A stretch of DNA of 64,000 nucleotides from Scatophagus argus (GCF_020382885.2 NW_025421230.1:62001-126000), one strand, 5' to 3'. Positions 21,980 through 34,290 are shown, counted from the stretch's first letter. The notes: generated by a model from the letters alone, not told the origin. Program-made: numbers and translations.

Positions 21980-22004
21980 TCTATCTATCTATCTATCTAT
22001 CTAT
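21980..22004 (+). repeat. (CTAT)n microsatellite inside a short teleost repeat
   Basis: A CTAT run sits between TTAGCAGACGCTTTTGAACG and AAAGTGACTTACAGA, the two halves of a short repeat common in fish genomes. Confidence 0.7.
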
Positions 22005-22904
22005 CCATCCAAAGTGACTTACAGAACGAGTAGTAGCTCACAGAATGAGTAGTACTTACATGCACGCATTACACAGAGTATACTCACTTGCTGGTGAAGG
22101 TGGCAGGGAACACGGCTTGGTGAGCCTTGCTAACTTGTGATAAAATGGTGGCTTCCCCTGCATGCTGCTGACCCACTGTGCCACCTTCTCTGCTCCTGGC
22201 TGCATTGGTACACGGTCCACAGCTGAGGACCTCAGTTATGACTGTGTACCACCTGGACATGTCACAGATGTGATGTACCTAAATTAAATATGGGGGAAAA
22301 AAATCAAATCAAACAAAGGTCAGTAGCAGTATATGACTTTCTGTGCTCTTTTTTTCCTTTCACATTTACATACATTGTAATAAGTTATACCCGGGTATGG
22401 CAGCGAGACTTGGAGAGATGCATGTAAGGAGCGAAGGAGTTCGTCCACACTCTGACAGGGTACCACACAACGACCCGGAAAAAGGCCTGTGGAGTTGGCA
22501 GAGCCCCACTGACATAGCCAGGAGCACTCCTTCAGGTGGGTAAAATAACCTATGATTAGATTTCATCACCTTTCGCCTCCTGACCTGAACCTAACCCTTG
22601 TAGAGCTGCACGAGTGTGAACAGCCCTCACTCAGTGTCCTCCTTCAGCCGGGATATGTAAGCTGCTGGGATTCCATTGGTGTCTTCCCTCATCTTCACGC
22701 AACCCTCTAGCTCCACCTGCAACACACAGAACACATACAAAGAATTTGGTTATCATTGTGTACAAAGTAAAATTAAAACATGTTAGGCAAATTGTTCTCA
22801 TTTACATTGCATACACATATATTCAGTATCACTTACAGGGGAATCACTCAGATTAACCTTGGAGGTGGATGGGGACTCTGTGGGCTGGCTGTTGACTTTA
22901 GGCT

Positions 22905-23065
22905 GCTTTGTTCTCTCCGCAGGTCGGGCAGCAGCTTTTGACTGCTCTGTCCTCTCTGCAGGTGGGGCAGTGGCTTTTGGCTGCTCTGTCCTCTCCACAG
23001 GTCAGGCTGCGGCTTTTGGCTGCTCTGTCCTTGCCGCAGGTCGGGCTGTGGCTGCAGGCTGCTCT
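22905..23065 (-). repeat. 39-bp coding repeat
   Basis: About four copies of a 39-bp unit (13 codons, ERTEQPKATAPPA-like on the minus strand; TGCTCTGTCCTCTC on the plus strand). One copy has a C-to-T change on the plus-strand complement that makes TGA. Confidence 0.85.
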
Positions 23066-23430
23066 CTGATATCCCCCTTTGGATTTGAGCTAGTGACCCC
23101 TGCTCTGTGTTTGTCAAGCAGGCTGGAATCATAAACATCAATTAAGTACTGTCATGGCTGATGTCACTGCAACTGTAATAGTGAGTAAAGATGATTCATG
23201 AGAACAATCCATTGTATTAAATATAATATGCTTACAACTTCATGTGGACCACATCATTTGTCCCCAACGAGTGAAATGGGGGCATTCTGGTACTGGCCAA
23301 ATGGCATCACCAGCTTTCCCAGGCACAGCTGACAGGAAGGAAGGCGCTGGGTTACCTTCCACTTGCAGGAGCTTCTCTGCGTTGACCAGGGCAGTGGCCT
23401 GGTTCAGAAGCTGCTGCAGAGGCCTGTGAA

Positions 23431-25523
23431 AGGTGATCTTTTTGTCCCAGTACAGACGGGCCTACGCAAACCAGAAACCCTGGCTGAACACGGAGGTCCG
23501 GTCTCTGCTGAAAGCCAGGGATGCTGCGTTTAGGTCAGGTGATAGAATGGCACTCAGGGCGGCAAGAAGAGAGCTGACGGCAGGAGTGAAGAGGGCCAAG
23601 ACCGCATACGCCCAGAGGATCCAGGGACACTTTGCGTCCGACGATCCACGGAGCATGTGGAGGGGCATTAAGTGCATCACAGACTATAACACCAAAGATG
23701 CACAATGCCCCAGGGACCCCTCTCTGCCTGAAGCTCTCAACAACTTCTTTGCCCGCTTTGAGGACCCGGACGCCCCCCTCAGCACCAGACTCACCCCCCC
23801 ACCTGGTGAAGAGCCCCTCAGCGTGACCTCAGCAGAAGTGAGGAGGACCCTCCAGAGGATAAACCCACACAAAGCTGCAGGTCCCGATAATATCCCGGGG
23901 TGGGTGCTGAAGGGCTGTGCACATCAGCTCACAGAGGTACTGACGGACATCTTCAACACCTCTCTCCAACAAGCGACGGTCCCCACCTGTCTGAAGACCG
24001 CTACAATCATCCCCATTCCCAAGACCTCCACAGTGACGAGAGACTGGTCATGGCCCGCATCAAAGACTGCATCGACGTCACTGTGGACCCACACCAATAT
24101 GCATATAGGAAGAACCGATCCACAGAGGATGCCATATCTTCTGTGGTCCACACAACTCTCACCCACCTAGAGAATAAAGACTCCTATGTCCGCCTTCTCC
24201 TTGTGGATTTCACATCTGCCTTTAACACGATCATTCCGCAGACACTGATCCACAAGCTCAGTGCTCTCGGTTTGAGCTCCACCCTCTGCAATTGGGTCCT
24301 GGACTTCCTGACAGACAGGTCGCAAACAGTGAAGATCCATGACATCTCCTCCTCCCCCATCACCCTCAGCACCAGCTCTCCCCAGGGCTGTGTGCTGAGC
24401 CCCCTCCTGTTCACCCTGCTAACACACGACTGCTCAGCGCAACATCCGAGCTGCCTCATCGTGAAGTTTGCGGATGATACAGCTGTGGTTGGACGCAACG
24501 CCAACAGCGACGAGGCCGACTACAGGCAAGAGGTGGAAGGCCTGGAGGGTTGGTGCAGAGAAAACAACCTCTGCATCAACGTGAAAAAGACCAAGGAGAT
24601 GATCGTGGACTTCAGAAGGGGCAGACATCTCCCCCTTCCTCCCCTGTACATCGGAGGGACAGCGGTGGAAGTGGTCTCCAGTTTCAGGTACCTGGGCGTC
24701 CACATAACAGACGACCTCACCTGGAGCAACAACACTTCCTGCCTCATCAGGAAGGCACACCAGCGCCTCTACTTCCTCAGGAGGCTGAGGCGTGCCTGAC
24801 TGGGGAGCTCAGTCCTGACATCCTTCTACAGATGTGTGGTGGAGAGCGTCCTGTGCTCCTGCATCACTGTGTGGCACGGCAGCTGCTCTGCAGCAGAGAA
24901 AAAAGCTCTGCAGAGGGTGGTGAAAGCTGCACAAAAGACTGTGGGACACAGCCTATCCACCACCACAGACATTTACACCTCCATGATGCAGGAGGAAAAG
25001 GGCCTCCTGCATCATGAAGGACCCCACCCACCCCTCAAACAAACTGTTCCTGCTCCCCTCAGGCAGGAGGCTGCGGAGCATCAAGAGCAGGACCACCAGA
25101 CTGAGGAGCAGCTTCTTCCCAGAAGCTGTGAGACTGTTGAACTCTGGAGGTCCTCTGTAGCCCCTGCTGCCAAACTCACACTTCACACACCAACAAACAC
25201 ACAAACAACCACCCATGGAACATTTTGCACAATGCAGCATTTGCACAGAACTTTAAAGTACTCATGTTCCATTGCACTACTGTCATTTTGCACTACCCTG
25301 TCAGTCATTTACACTACTGTTTATACTGTTTACACTGGTGTTTATATCATCTACTGTTTTCTCTTATATTCCACTGTTTTTATATTATATAGCGTTGTAT
25401 ATATTTATATTTATTTTGTTAGGCAATTGGGCTTATACTGGGACCAGGGAAACTAATTTCGTTCCACTCATGTTCTACGTGTGTGAAATGACAATAAAGC
25501 TCCTTGAATCCTTGAATTTGGTC
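23431..25523 (+). mobile_element. Non-LTR retrotransposon (Rex/CR1-like), ORF2 mostly readable
   Basis: Starts in the linker after the endonuclease (QKPWLNTEVRSLLKARDAAF) and covers the reverse transcriptase: [14 protein letters not shown], a deletion with frame change near 24035, [45 protein letters not shown], and the C-terminal region. A TGA at 24797 and a deletion near 25010 break the rest. The 3' UTR ends GAAATGACAATAAAGCTCC with TTGAATCC repeats. The 3' end is shared with 48050-48475. Not functional as it stands. Confidence 0.92.
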
Positions 25524-26390
25524 GCTGGATGGCCCGCTGATGGTGAGCAGGGGTTTGTGGGTTCACCACACGGATGACCTGGGTTGTAGCCATCGGGAAC
25601 CTCTGCACACACAAGACATACATACGTATATATGTTATTATTATTGTTTTTACTATTACTATCACCAGAAAAATGGACTAGAGAACTCCTTCAGCGACAA
25701 GCAGACTGTACAACAAGCACTGCTCTTAGTCCACAGCATAACATAACCTGGACAATCTGACAACTGCACATCAATACCTGTACATAACTGTAAATTTCAG
25801 AATTTCTTGTATATTTGCCACTGCTCACTACAGGACTGTATGTATTTTAGTGCTTTAGGGCTGCTGTAGCACTGTCAATTTCCCTGTAATAAAGCCTAAT
25901 CTTTTCTTATCATATCTTAAAAACTACAAGACTGTGCGTGCCATCTTTACACTCATCACCATGAGTATGGAACTCTTATTAAATAGTGATGTGATATACA
26001 GTTAAATGGGTAAAATAAATGAAGTAGCGTTACATGAATGAAGTCGCGGTAGGTAACTTTACCTGTTAAGCTTAAGTCTTGTCCAGCTAAAATGCCGCTA
26101 GCAAAGGAAAGCAAAGGAAATGAGGAGACTATTTCTATGCAAATTAATAAACCCGGTTGTTTGTCGCAGATTTGTCTCCAGTCTAGCTGTCAGTGTGTCA
26201 GCCTAGCCGTTATTTTTGTAATAGTTAAATTTGCAATTTGCATACGGTTACTGGGTTTCTACGGCGGAGACGCGCGATTGCATGGTCCGCCTACGATGAC
26301 GTCCTAGATCACGATTGAGAGTCTATTGTCGGCTCCACCAATCAGAGTGCGCAACCGTCTACAGTGACCACAGACTTTTGTAAGACGGTT
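25524..26390. other. Intergenic; promoter region of the Pim gene at its end
   Basis: A repeat-derived stretch with an AATAAA at about 25889 is followed by unique sequence. From 26260 to 26390 CpGs become frequent (ACGGCGGAGACGCGCG), and a CRE-like TGACGTC occurs at about 26297. This likely holds the promoter and 5' UTR of the kinase gene starting at 26391. Confidence 0.45.
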
Positions 26391-29300
26391 ATGATGGACT
26401 CCTCGTCTCTCAGCCCGGATCTGCTGGCGAAGCTCCATCTGCAGCAAGGTAACAGTGCCAGCCGATGATACACCGTCTTCCGCAACCATGACTCGATGCA
26501 ATTGTAACTTTTTTACATTGCATTTTGCCTTCAGGCACCAGAGGGCCTCTGCACCATGGTTGCAAAGTCCCTTTCTTTCCACTCAGATTACATTTTCTCA
26601 GTTGCTAAAACACTAAACCCCATTTTCTGAACCAAATTCTCAGTGGTTGAAACTCATCTTTCAAATTAAACACTCTTTCGGTCAAACCTTTAACACTGTT
26701 CAGGTCAGGTCAGAGACAATTTGCGAATCTTATCTGCTCGTTCTTGCGAAACGCTACACTTGCATTGCAAAATTGTAAACACTGGCAGCAAAATGTGAAT
26801 GCAGCTTCAGCACAACTCAACGACTCACATTTTTAGTGATGTGATCAGACCAATTGGGCAGGATAAAAGTCAGTTCAGAGTGCACAGGTGGCACACGTGC
26901 ATCCATCTACAATGGACAGAAATATGTAGAGGCAGAGGAGAAAGAGTTCGTGTGAGAGGTGATGGAGGAGGAAGAGGCAGAGGAAGACCAAGAACAATCA
27001 TTACTGATGAAATCTGGGCAACTACTGCATCATCAGGACATTCAGAGAAGAGAACGGGTAATTGTTTCTTGTTGTACAGTAACGTTCATTATAATACTAT
27101 TTTTTCTGGCTGTATAGATTTGTAAGTGTATTTTCCCCTTTGTAGAATTAAAAGATGACCAAATGAGGGTGGAGGGACTCCTCTTTTTCCCAACAACAAG
27201 AAGCACTCAGCAGGTACCGGCCAGTGGCGCTGACATCGCATCTGATGACACTGGAATGGCTGGTCCTTGTCCATCTCCACCCTCCATTGGGACCATCCAT
27301 GGACCTGCTGCAGTTCGCCTATCAGCCTGGCATCAGGGTAGATGACACCGTCACGTCCTGGATTATGGACTACCTCACCAACCGCCCACGGGGAACAGTC
27401 TTGGCTCCTTTTCTGTTCACCCTGTACACCGCAGACTTCAGGCACAGTTCTGCACATTGTCACTGATCAAGGACTTTGTGGAACCGCCTCCAAGGAATGC
27501 AGGGAAAATCAAGGAGCTGGTGGTGGATTTCCGCAGGCGCGGTCATGCCCCTCCAAAACTGGTGAACATCCAGGAAATGGACATGGAGAGTGTGGACTCT
27601 TATAGGTACCTGGGTGTTCAGCTGAACAGCAAACTGGACTGGACTCATAACACTCACATGCTTCACAAGAAAGGCCACAACAGACTCTACCTGCTGAGGA
27701 AACTCAGGTCCTTTGGAGTGCAAAGAGCACTCCTGAGGACCTTCTTTGACACTGTTGTGGAATCAGCCGTTTTCTTTGGAGTGGTCTGCTGGAGCAGCAG
27801 CATATGAACCGCTGACAGGAAGAAACTCGATAAACTGATCAACAAGGCAGCTCTTTCACCCCAAATGCCAAATGTGTGTGGCAGAGTTATCGTAGGTCCT
27901 TCCTTCCTGCTGCTGTCAGATTGTTTAACAACCAGCACTGCCCCTAGTAGACCACACACACTTAAGGACTCATTCACTTAAATACTGTGAAAGACATCTT
28001 GACAATAATAGTAGTAATAATAATGTGCAATAACTAATGTGTAATAATTTTATTGGTTTGAGGAGGAAGAGGATGAGGGAGAGTCATTTTTTTTTATTTA
28101 TAATTTATTTATTAGCCCATGTGCAACTGTTGATTTCTCTTGTACATAGTGTTTTATATTGTATTACTATTCTCTCCTACACTTAGGTAAATTGTTTGTT
28201 AATTGTTTATTAATTGTTTATCGATGCCTGCCTCTGTTTTTTTACTATCCACTTGCTGCTGTAACAAGGTGAGTTTCCTCATTGTGGCACAATAAAGGAA
28301 ATCTAAGATCTCATCTAAGATATCAATATGTGAAAGTAAGTGTAGCCTTGCTTTCCAGTACAATTCAATGCTCATAGGCTTACTGTTACCATAGGCTAGT
28401 AGTTGCAGTTGCTGTTTTTACAGTACTGTAAACTATATTGGAGTGAATATACCTTAAATACACTAGTCTAGGCAATGTAATAGGCCTGTGATGATATAAC
28501 TGTGAAGTCTAGTCAAAGCTGGGTTCGGTACACCAGACGGTTTTTCCCCTGTTGCCTGGTAAGGGAAAATATTGCCTGTGATGTGGATGAAGTCCAGACA
28601 TGATGTTGGAGTATGAATCTCAGTGACTTTGATTGTGCAGTCATGTGCTTTTCATTTGCTAAATGCATTTACAATAAACACTTTCTGTTAACTACATGCC
28701 CTGGGTGCTGTGTCCTAAATTATTTTATGTAGTGTCTGATGAATGTTCTGTGGTGAATATATATTTTTAATTGCTGTGTGTATAATCTGAACCCAATGTT
28801 TGGTTTTGAACATCTCAGTTCATAATCTCAGTTTAACTTTTAGGGTGGTTTCAATCTGTCTGTATTGTTGAATTAAGACATTGTTTTTGTTTTAAAACCG
28901 TTTGTAAAGAACAGGGTGTTAAGGTAAAACGACAAATCTAGAATACTTAGACTGAGAGAAATGTTTTTTGTAGGATTACAGATTTTGGTGCAACACTATA
29001 TTCCCATCCAAATGACCCTGATTCCTAATCCTGTTTTCTGCTCTGTGTGTGTAGCCGAGGAGGACAAGCAGCCATTTAAGAAACTGTACCGACTGGACTC
29101 GGTCCTAGGCAAAGGAGGATTTGGTACCATATACTCTGGTGTTCGCCTGGCTGACGGGTTGCCGGTATGAATGAGAGCTGCTTTGTTTTGTCCAACCCCT
29201 TCAAAATAAAAGCAACGCTAATTACTGCAAATATATTCATGTCAACCAACATCACTGTAGGGTTGGGCGATACTGGCAAAAAAATATATCCCGATTATTT

Positions 29301-31777
29301 AGGGCATTTCGCCGATAACGAGTAATTTGACAATTAATTGATGACAATTGCACTTGCATGTTTTTGACTCTAAATCAGTTACCCTATTGCACCACAAACA
29401 TTGTTCTTAAATCCATCCATCCATTTTCCATACCGCTTATCCGTCAGGGTCGCGGGGGAGCTGGAGCCTATCCCAGCTGACTACGGGCGAGAGGCGGGGC
29501 ACACCCTGGACTGGTCGCCAGTCAATCGCAGGGCCAAATTGTTCTTAAATGATACTGACAAATCAAAAGTCAAACTAACTACTTCATTCTAACAGGTTAA
29601 AATGGTAAGCAGTGATTAGTCACCAACCAGCCATATTTGAAATATAATAAGTATTTATTGATAACTCCGTGCACAGATGCGTTGCACAATGCACAAACAG
29701 CTTCAAAATAAAGCAAAAAGTTAATAACTTTGCCCTTCAAATTTTCTCATCTCAAGATCACAAAGGAGTGCATATCCACATTAAAATTAAACAGGACAAG
29801 TAAGTTCAGAAAAAAGTCACATCGGTTTTCCTGCTACTCCATAGATCTGTGGTAGAGGCACAGAACTCAACTGAAGACAGGGCTCTTTTTATCTCTCCTC
29901 TTGTTTCTTCATACATCGTGGGTAAGTCTGCATGGAATGTGGGCTTTGTTTCGACAAAGGAAGTTTTAATTTGCTTTTTAGTCTATGAGTGCAGGGAATG
30001 GAAAGAGGTTTATTCTACCCTATATCTTTGTATATTATTTGTAACTGAATGGATATTGTAATAATGTTGTAAACTTACTTGCAGGTGGCGGTGAAACACG
30101 TGCGCAGGGACAAAGTGGATCAGTGGGGCACTCTGGTGAGATTTATCTGTGTTTTCACTTACACAATTGTTGTTTTCAAGTTACGGTCAGATTTTTTTAC
30201 TACTTCAGTTGCTTTATTAAATTGTTAAACCTTTATTTAAATGGGTTATCTTTCTCAGTGTGGCACTGTGGTACCCCTGGAGATTGTGTTGTTAAAGAAG
30301 GTGTCTGGGACTTTCGGAGGGGTGGTGCAGCTGTTGGACTGGTGGAAGTTGGTGGACGGTTGGTTGATGGTGATGGAGCGTCCTGAGCCTGCTCAGGACC
30401 TTTTTGATTACATCACAGAGCATGGTGCACTGGATGAGGCGGTGGCTCACGGCTTCTTCCTGCAGGTTCTGGAGGTAGTGCGTCACTGTTACACCTGCAG
30501 CATTGTCCACAGAGACATCAAGGATGAGAACTTGCTGGTGGACCTGAGGACCGGACAGATCAAACTTATCGATTTTGGCTCAGGTGCCTTCGTCAAAGAC
30601 ACTGCCTACACTGACATGAATGGTGAGTCTGAACATCCTGAAAAATCATTATCAAGGCACTGTTTTCTGTTAGTTCGGCTTTGTAGGGTTGTTAGTACAA
30701 ACATGGAAAATAATCTGAAAGTGTTTCCAATATTTAGACAGACTATATGAATTCTAGATGTAAATTCCAGGTTTATACACATCCATGTGGACATGATAGT
30801 CAGCATAACCATGAGGACCAATTGTAAGACTTTTTGGTACATATGTAGAAAAAAATGGTTTGGGCTATTCTTGAGTGTAATGAAATTGCTCTGAAAAATG
30901 TGTATGTTTTTTGGCAAATGATGAGAGTCTTTATTTAAGTATTTAGGTAAAGTGGTTACAGTCCTGGGAATTTGATGCATTCTGTCCAGTTCCTTAAAGG
31001 GAACTTTTTAGGTTCCTGGTTACAGTCATATTCAGCTAGAAGTGATACCTTATAAAAAATACTTAATAAAATTCCCCCAGCCCTAGCTCCTATCGTACAC
31101 AAGTCAAGTCCTGCATCCGCCATGTTTTGGGTGAGGACAGATGATCAGCATCTTTGTTCTGCTATTTTCCAAAAACACCAGCTGTTACTCTTACTCTTGC
31201 TAACAGGCAGCACAATCGCTCTGTGCACTCACTCTAAAATGCTGTACATCTCTGATTCACCTTACTGTTTTATGCTGACAAAAATATAATATACCCCATG
31301 CCCCCTTTCTCCAGGTACACTGGTGTACAGTCCACCAGAGTGGTTCCGGTTTCACCAGTATCATGGTCACTCAGCCACTGTCTGGTCACTTGGCGTGTTG
31401 CTTTATGACATGGTGTGTGGGGACATCCCCTTCAGAAAGGTTAAAGACATCCTGAGAGGACAGATTTACTTCAGATGCAAAATCTCCACAGGTCTGTCAG
31501 AGTGACATCTGCTCGTGTCTGTTAAGTATGGTCTTTGCTGCTGTTTATTATTTACGTTTACCCTTGTTCTCCTCCATGTGTTTCTGTCACAGAGTGCCAG
31601 GAGCTGATTAGGTGGTGTCTGAGCCAGCAGCCTTCTCACCGGCCAACCCTAGAGCAGATCCTCCTCGACCCCTGGGTGACTGGCAGCAACAGTCAGCAAA
31701 AAGACAACATCATCTTTCATGCCATTACAGCTGACTCTCCCTCGTCCTCTTCCTCCTCAAACCAGCAGAGCCCTTGA
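26391..31777 (+). CDS. pim-like: Pim-family serine/threonine protein kinase
   Basis: A constitutively active type of Ser/Thr kinase acting in cytoplasm and nucleus downstream of cytokine signalling. Exons 26391-26448, 29055-29164, 30085-30135, 30259-30622, 31315-31491 and 31593-31777 join without phase error into 314 residues, the usual Pim length. Motifs: glycine loop [11 protein letters not shown], catalytic Lys in VAVKHV, Glu in PLEIVLL, the Pro-containing hinge [41 protein letters not shown] and the final [12 protein letters not shown]. The exon pattern, with a 51-bp third exon, matches vertebrate PIM genes. [18 protein letters not shown] and ILLDPW lean towards PIM2, while other parts look PIM1/3-like, so the paralogue is left open. 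The first exon ([19 protein letters not shown]) is set by its phase match; intron 1 is 2.6 kb and holds transposon remnants. Another ATG at 26394 is possible. Confidence 0.93.
26580..27060 (+). mobile_element. Degenerate Tc1/mariner-like transposase fragment
   Basis: Within Pim intron 1, an ATG at 26914 (ACAATGGACAGAAAT) leads through frameshifts to [17 protein letters not shown], which resembles the N-terminus of a fish mariner-group transposase (Arg/Gly-rich, then PRTIITDEI). The following helix-turn-helix is broken. Upstream TCTCAGTTGCTAAAACACTAAACC may be element sequence. Ends not found. Confidence 0.5.
27180..28318 (+). mobile_element. Truncated, internally deleted LINE in Pim intron 1
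   Basis: Reads [28 protein letters not shown], then a jump to [16 protein letters not shown], then [30 protein letters not shown] and [16 protein letters not shown], before decaying. The FADD segment is missing. The 3' UTR ends GGCACAATAAAGGAAATC with ATCTAAG repeats. Same family as the minus-strand copies at 34850-35856 and 48990-51310 and the piece at 57541-58227. Confidence 0.88.
29405..29540 (-). mobile_element. 3' end of the tRNA-derived SINE seen at 37006
   Basis: CCATCCATCCATTTTCCATACCGCTTATCC followed by the GGTCGCGGGGGAGCTGGAGC core matches 37006-37130 closely. The tRNA-like head is missing. It lies in Pim intron 2. Confidence 0.85.
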
Positions 31778-32112
31778 CTGGTCAGTGGGACACTGCCAAG
31801 GGGCATGACTTACACTTGATTGATAGTTGTCCTTTGGTGTTTTCTGTTTCCTTCCAGGTGTTCCAGGTATTTTTTTTTGTTTTTGTTTTTTTTTTTGAGG
31901 CTGCTACCTACCAGCTGTTTTGTCACACCAACCAAGCAGCTGCTGGTAGCCTCAGTACAAAACACTGTAAATTAGTTCTCAAAACGTACTGAGGTTGTAA
32001 AACGCACATCCAGTGGTAATACTGAGCTGTGTATTTTGATATATTTTTTAAATGTGTATTTTGTACACTGTGGTTTTGTTTATGTTTATTTACAGAGGCA
32101 TTCCTCATCCTG

Positions 32113-32128
32113 TATTTATTTATTTATC
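32113..32128 (+). promoter_or_regulatory. AU-rich element in the Pim 3' UTR
   Basis: Overlapping ATTTA pentamers (TATTTATTTATTTAT) lie about 340 bases after the Pim stop, with another ATTTA-type site near 32088. Such elements destabilise mRNAs of growth-response genes, and PIM1 mRNA is known to be regulated in this way; activity here is inferred. Confidence 0.65.
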
Positions 32129-32181
32129 TTCTGTGTAATCTTGGACGTTCCTCTTTTTTCAATTTTTTTTTATGTGAGATA

Positions 32182-32187
32182 AATAAA
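32182..32187 (+). promoter_or_regulatory. Poly(A) signal of the Pim gene
   Basis: AATAAA about 405 bases after the stop codon and 55 bases after the AU-rich element; GT-rich sequence follows. Confidence 0.75.
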
Positions 32188-32864
32188 GGTTGACATTGAC
32201 ACTGACATTATGTTTATTACAGTTTTTGATGTTTTGTATGTAAAATTTTAACTGGAAAAAGTTTGTAGTTAGTTAGTTAAACCTTTTGTACATACACTTT
32301 CACTAATGTGAAAAGTGTAGGGAGACCATTAAGGGTCTATTAAGATCTTCATGGGCTTTCACATTAAAGAAACCAAAGTCAACATTACTGACTAACTACA
32401 ATTGGGAAAAAACAGTAATATTTTTCATCATTGAATTTACAACTAAAATGAAAAATGAACTAATTAAAAAAAAAAAAACAATTTAAAATTAAAGTTTAAA
32501 AGTTAAAGATCACAAAATGTTATCTCAAGACACTTTTCCAAATAGCCGAGCCGATGAACTTTTATTTATAAAGCAAGCACCTGGCAACAGCAGCAAGGAA
32601 AAACTCCCCTTTAACAGGAAGAAACATAGAACAGAACCAGGACTCATGGGGAGTATTAGTTAGTGTTGGAAGGGTCTCTTATGGATAACTGGGGTTACCT
32701 GCTGACATATTGGGTCACAGTGTGTTATATGGCGCCATCTCCTGGATAAAACCACAAGAACCCCACCATGGTACTCACGCCTCATCTTTGTCATGGCCCT
32801 CCCCATCAGCTTTGCAGACACATTCTCCTCCCTGGGTTTCTGCTTGAAAAGATACATTGTGGAA
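32188..32864. other. Intergenic; short L2-like piece, no gene
   Basis: AT-rich. At about 32540-32650 the sequence GGAAAAACTCCCCTTTAACAGGAAGAAAC is the reverse complement of the 3' region common to L2 elements. Otherwise nothing is seen. Confidence 0.5.
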
Positions 32865-33190
32865 TGGTAGCCTTGTCGCAGCTTTCTGGATAAGCTGGAG
32901 ACTCAAAAAAGTTTGAAAAAAAAGAACGTTTTTCGGACATCCTGACATGTAAGAATTTCCCTCCAGGGATAAATAAAGGAATTCTGATTCCGATTCTTAA
33001 AAGAGAGTTACAGTAGTCCAGCCTAAAAGGGATAAACTCATGGACCAATTTCTCAGCATCACTCTGAGAGAGGATATTCCCAGTCTTAGCTATACTGCGC
33101 AGGTGAAAGAAGGCTGTCCTAGATACTGTTGTAATAAAGAAACTATTACTGAAATGTTGGGTTTAAGCAGGCAAATTGGGTCAGACCCAA
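32865..33190 (-). mobile_element. L2 fragment interrupted by a 52-bp LINE tail
   Basis: Matches 7385-7625 (CCTTGTCGCAGCTTTCTGG, TTTTTCGGACATCCTGACA, TACTGCGCAGGTGAAAGAAGG). Between TCCTGACA and AAAGAGAGTTAC it carries an extra segment of about 50 bp (TTTCCCTCCAGGGATAAATAAAGG... GATTC) that looks like the extreme 3' end of another LINE. Compared with the copy at 7.4 kb this gives a precise empty/filled pair. Confidence 0.75.
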
Positions 33191-33460
33191 CATCGCAGTA
33201 GAGATCCAACATCTTCATATTTGTTCCTTTTGTGGGGGAAAAAAACTGAGGGAAATAGGGTGTAATAAAGACACGTTGGGTCTATACTGCGATGTTGGAT
33301 CTGACCCAATATTTTAGCAATGATCCATCATGTCTGTATATTCCACTTGTGATAAAAGAACAAATATATCCACCTAAGTGTCATCCTCCTCCCACCTAAG
33401 ACTTTTGCATGCAAGCATTACCAATAAGCAGAGTATATATCCTGATGTCGCGAATATCAT

Positions 33461-33770
33461 AGCAGGGATTTTAATCATGCAGACTTAAAGGCAGCACTCC
33501 TTAAATTCCGCCAGCATGTTAAGTGTGCTACAAGATAACACCCTGAACAAGATATATTCTAACATCAAACTGGGCTACAGGGCCAGACCACTACAGCGCC
33601 TGGGCCAGTCCAACCACTTCTCCTGCTTTTAGTCCCGGCATATGCCCCCGTCAGGAAAACTGCTCCCGTCATTACAAAGACTGTTTCCACATGGCCAGAG
33701 GGTCCTCTCACAGCAGCTGCAGGACTGCTGTGAGAGGACCAACTGGGGGGACACGTCGCTCCGGACATTT
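33461..33770 (+). mobile_element. LINE fragment (endonuclease end and linker)
   Basis: FNHADLKAALLKFRQHVKCAT, then in other frames NKIYSNIKLGYRARPLQRLG and PAYAPVRKTAPVITKTVSTW. This is the region between the apurinic endonuclease (a GDFN-type motif, here RDFN) and the reverse transcriptase of fish Rex/CR1-like elements. Several frameshifts. It is fused directly to the piggyBac remnant. Confidence 0.7.
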
Positions 33771-34290
33771 CTCACGACCGTGGCAGTCGCTTCCGTGTGA
33801 GGCAGACGCGCCTTCGGACTCATGAGTGCCTTGCCAAGCTGCTCCAGGAACACCCTCCTCCTGTTCCTCTTGTTTGCCATCCAGCCGGGGTTCAGCTCTC
33901 GCCATATCACGCAGGTGTCGTAGCAATACATGTCAACAATGTTGTGGAAGATGACCAGGAGCCAGCGGGCCGTCATCCTTCGGCAGCTGTACGTCCCAAT
34001 CACCTTGTCGAGGTTGTCCGTGCTTCCCTTTGCTGCTGTTGTAGTCTAGGATCATGATGGATTTCCTTCCTGTCCCGGCAATCACTGACGGTGGTGTCTG
34101 TGCACCACGTTCTTGTTCTTCTTTGGAAGGTAGGACACCAGCGTGGTGGTGGTGGGCGTGAAGGTGAACTTTGATGAGTACACCTCTCTCCCCTTGCACA
34201 TGAGCAGCTTGGGTGGTCATCATGTGGTCAGTCTCTGCCAAGATAGTAATCATGGCAGAGTTGAGAGTACTGTGGGAGAAAATAATGGAG
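33755..34290 (-). pseudogene. piggyBac-type transposase remnant
   Basis: Minus strand, in three frames: SSKFTFTPTTTTLVSYLPKK, then IMILDYNSSKG, then LDKVIGTYSCRRMTARW, LVIFHNIVDM, VIWRELNPGW and RRVFLEQLGKAL. This is the C-terminal third of a PGBD4-like transposase, including the last conserved Asp of DNLDKV. Frameshifts and stops between the blocks show it is dead. No terminal TTAA or inverted repeat was located. Confidence 0.85.

Larger units (their letters stand above)
21720..23430 (-). pseudogene. Remnants of a DUF6729-type gene
   Basis: The clearest exon is 22278-22088 (minus) between a TTTAG acceptor and a GTGAGT donor; it reads HICDMSRWYTVITEVLSCGPC and AHQAVFPATFTSK, which fits the DUF6729 pattern (Trp-Tyr, Cys-x2-Cys, then FPA-LT). 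Other exon-like pieces with splice signals are 23430-23240 (open, LLNQATALVNAEKLLQVEG), 23130-22836 (39-bp repeats with an in-frame TGA), 22716-22627 (ends in TGA or at an overlapping donor) and 21881-21720. Order and continuity are uncertain, and the expected exon after FPATFTSK is absent. Function of the domain is not known to me. I call it decayed because of the stop codon and missing parts. Confidence 0.5.

Noticed and set aside
26914-27060. An alternative first exon of the Pim gene starting at the ATG near 26914
   Set aside because: The phase does not join to the exon at 29055, and the residues match a mariner-type transposase N-terminus; the exon at 26391 fits exactly.
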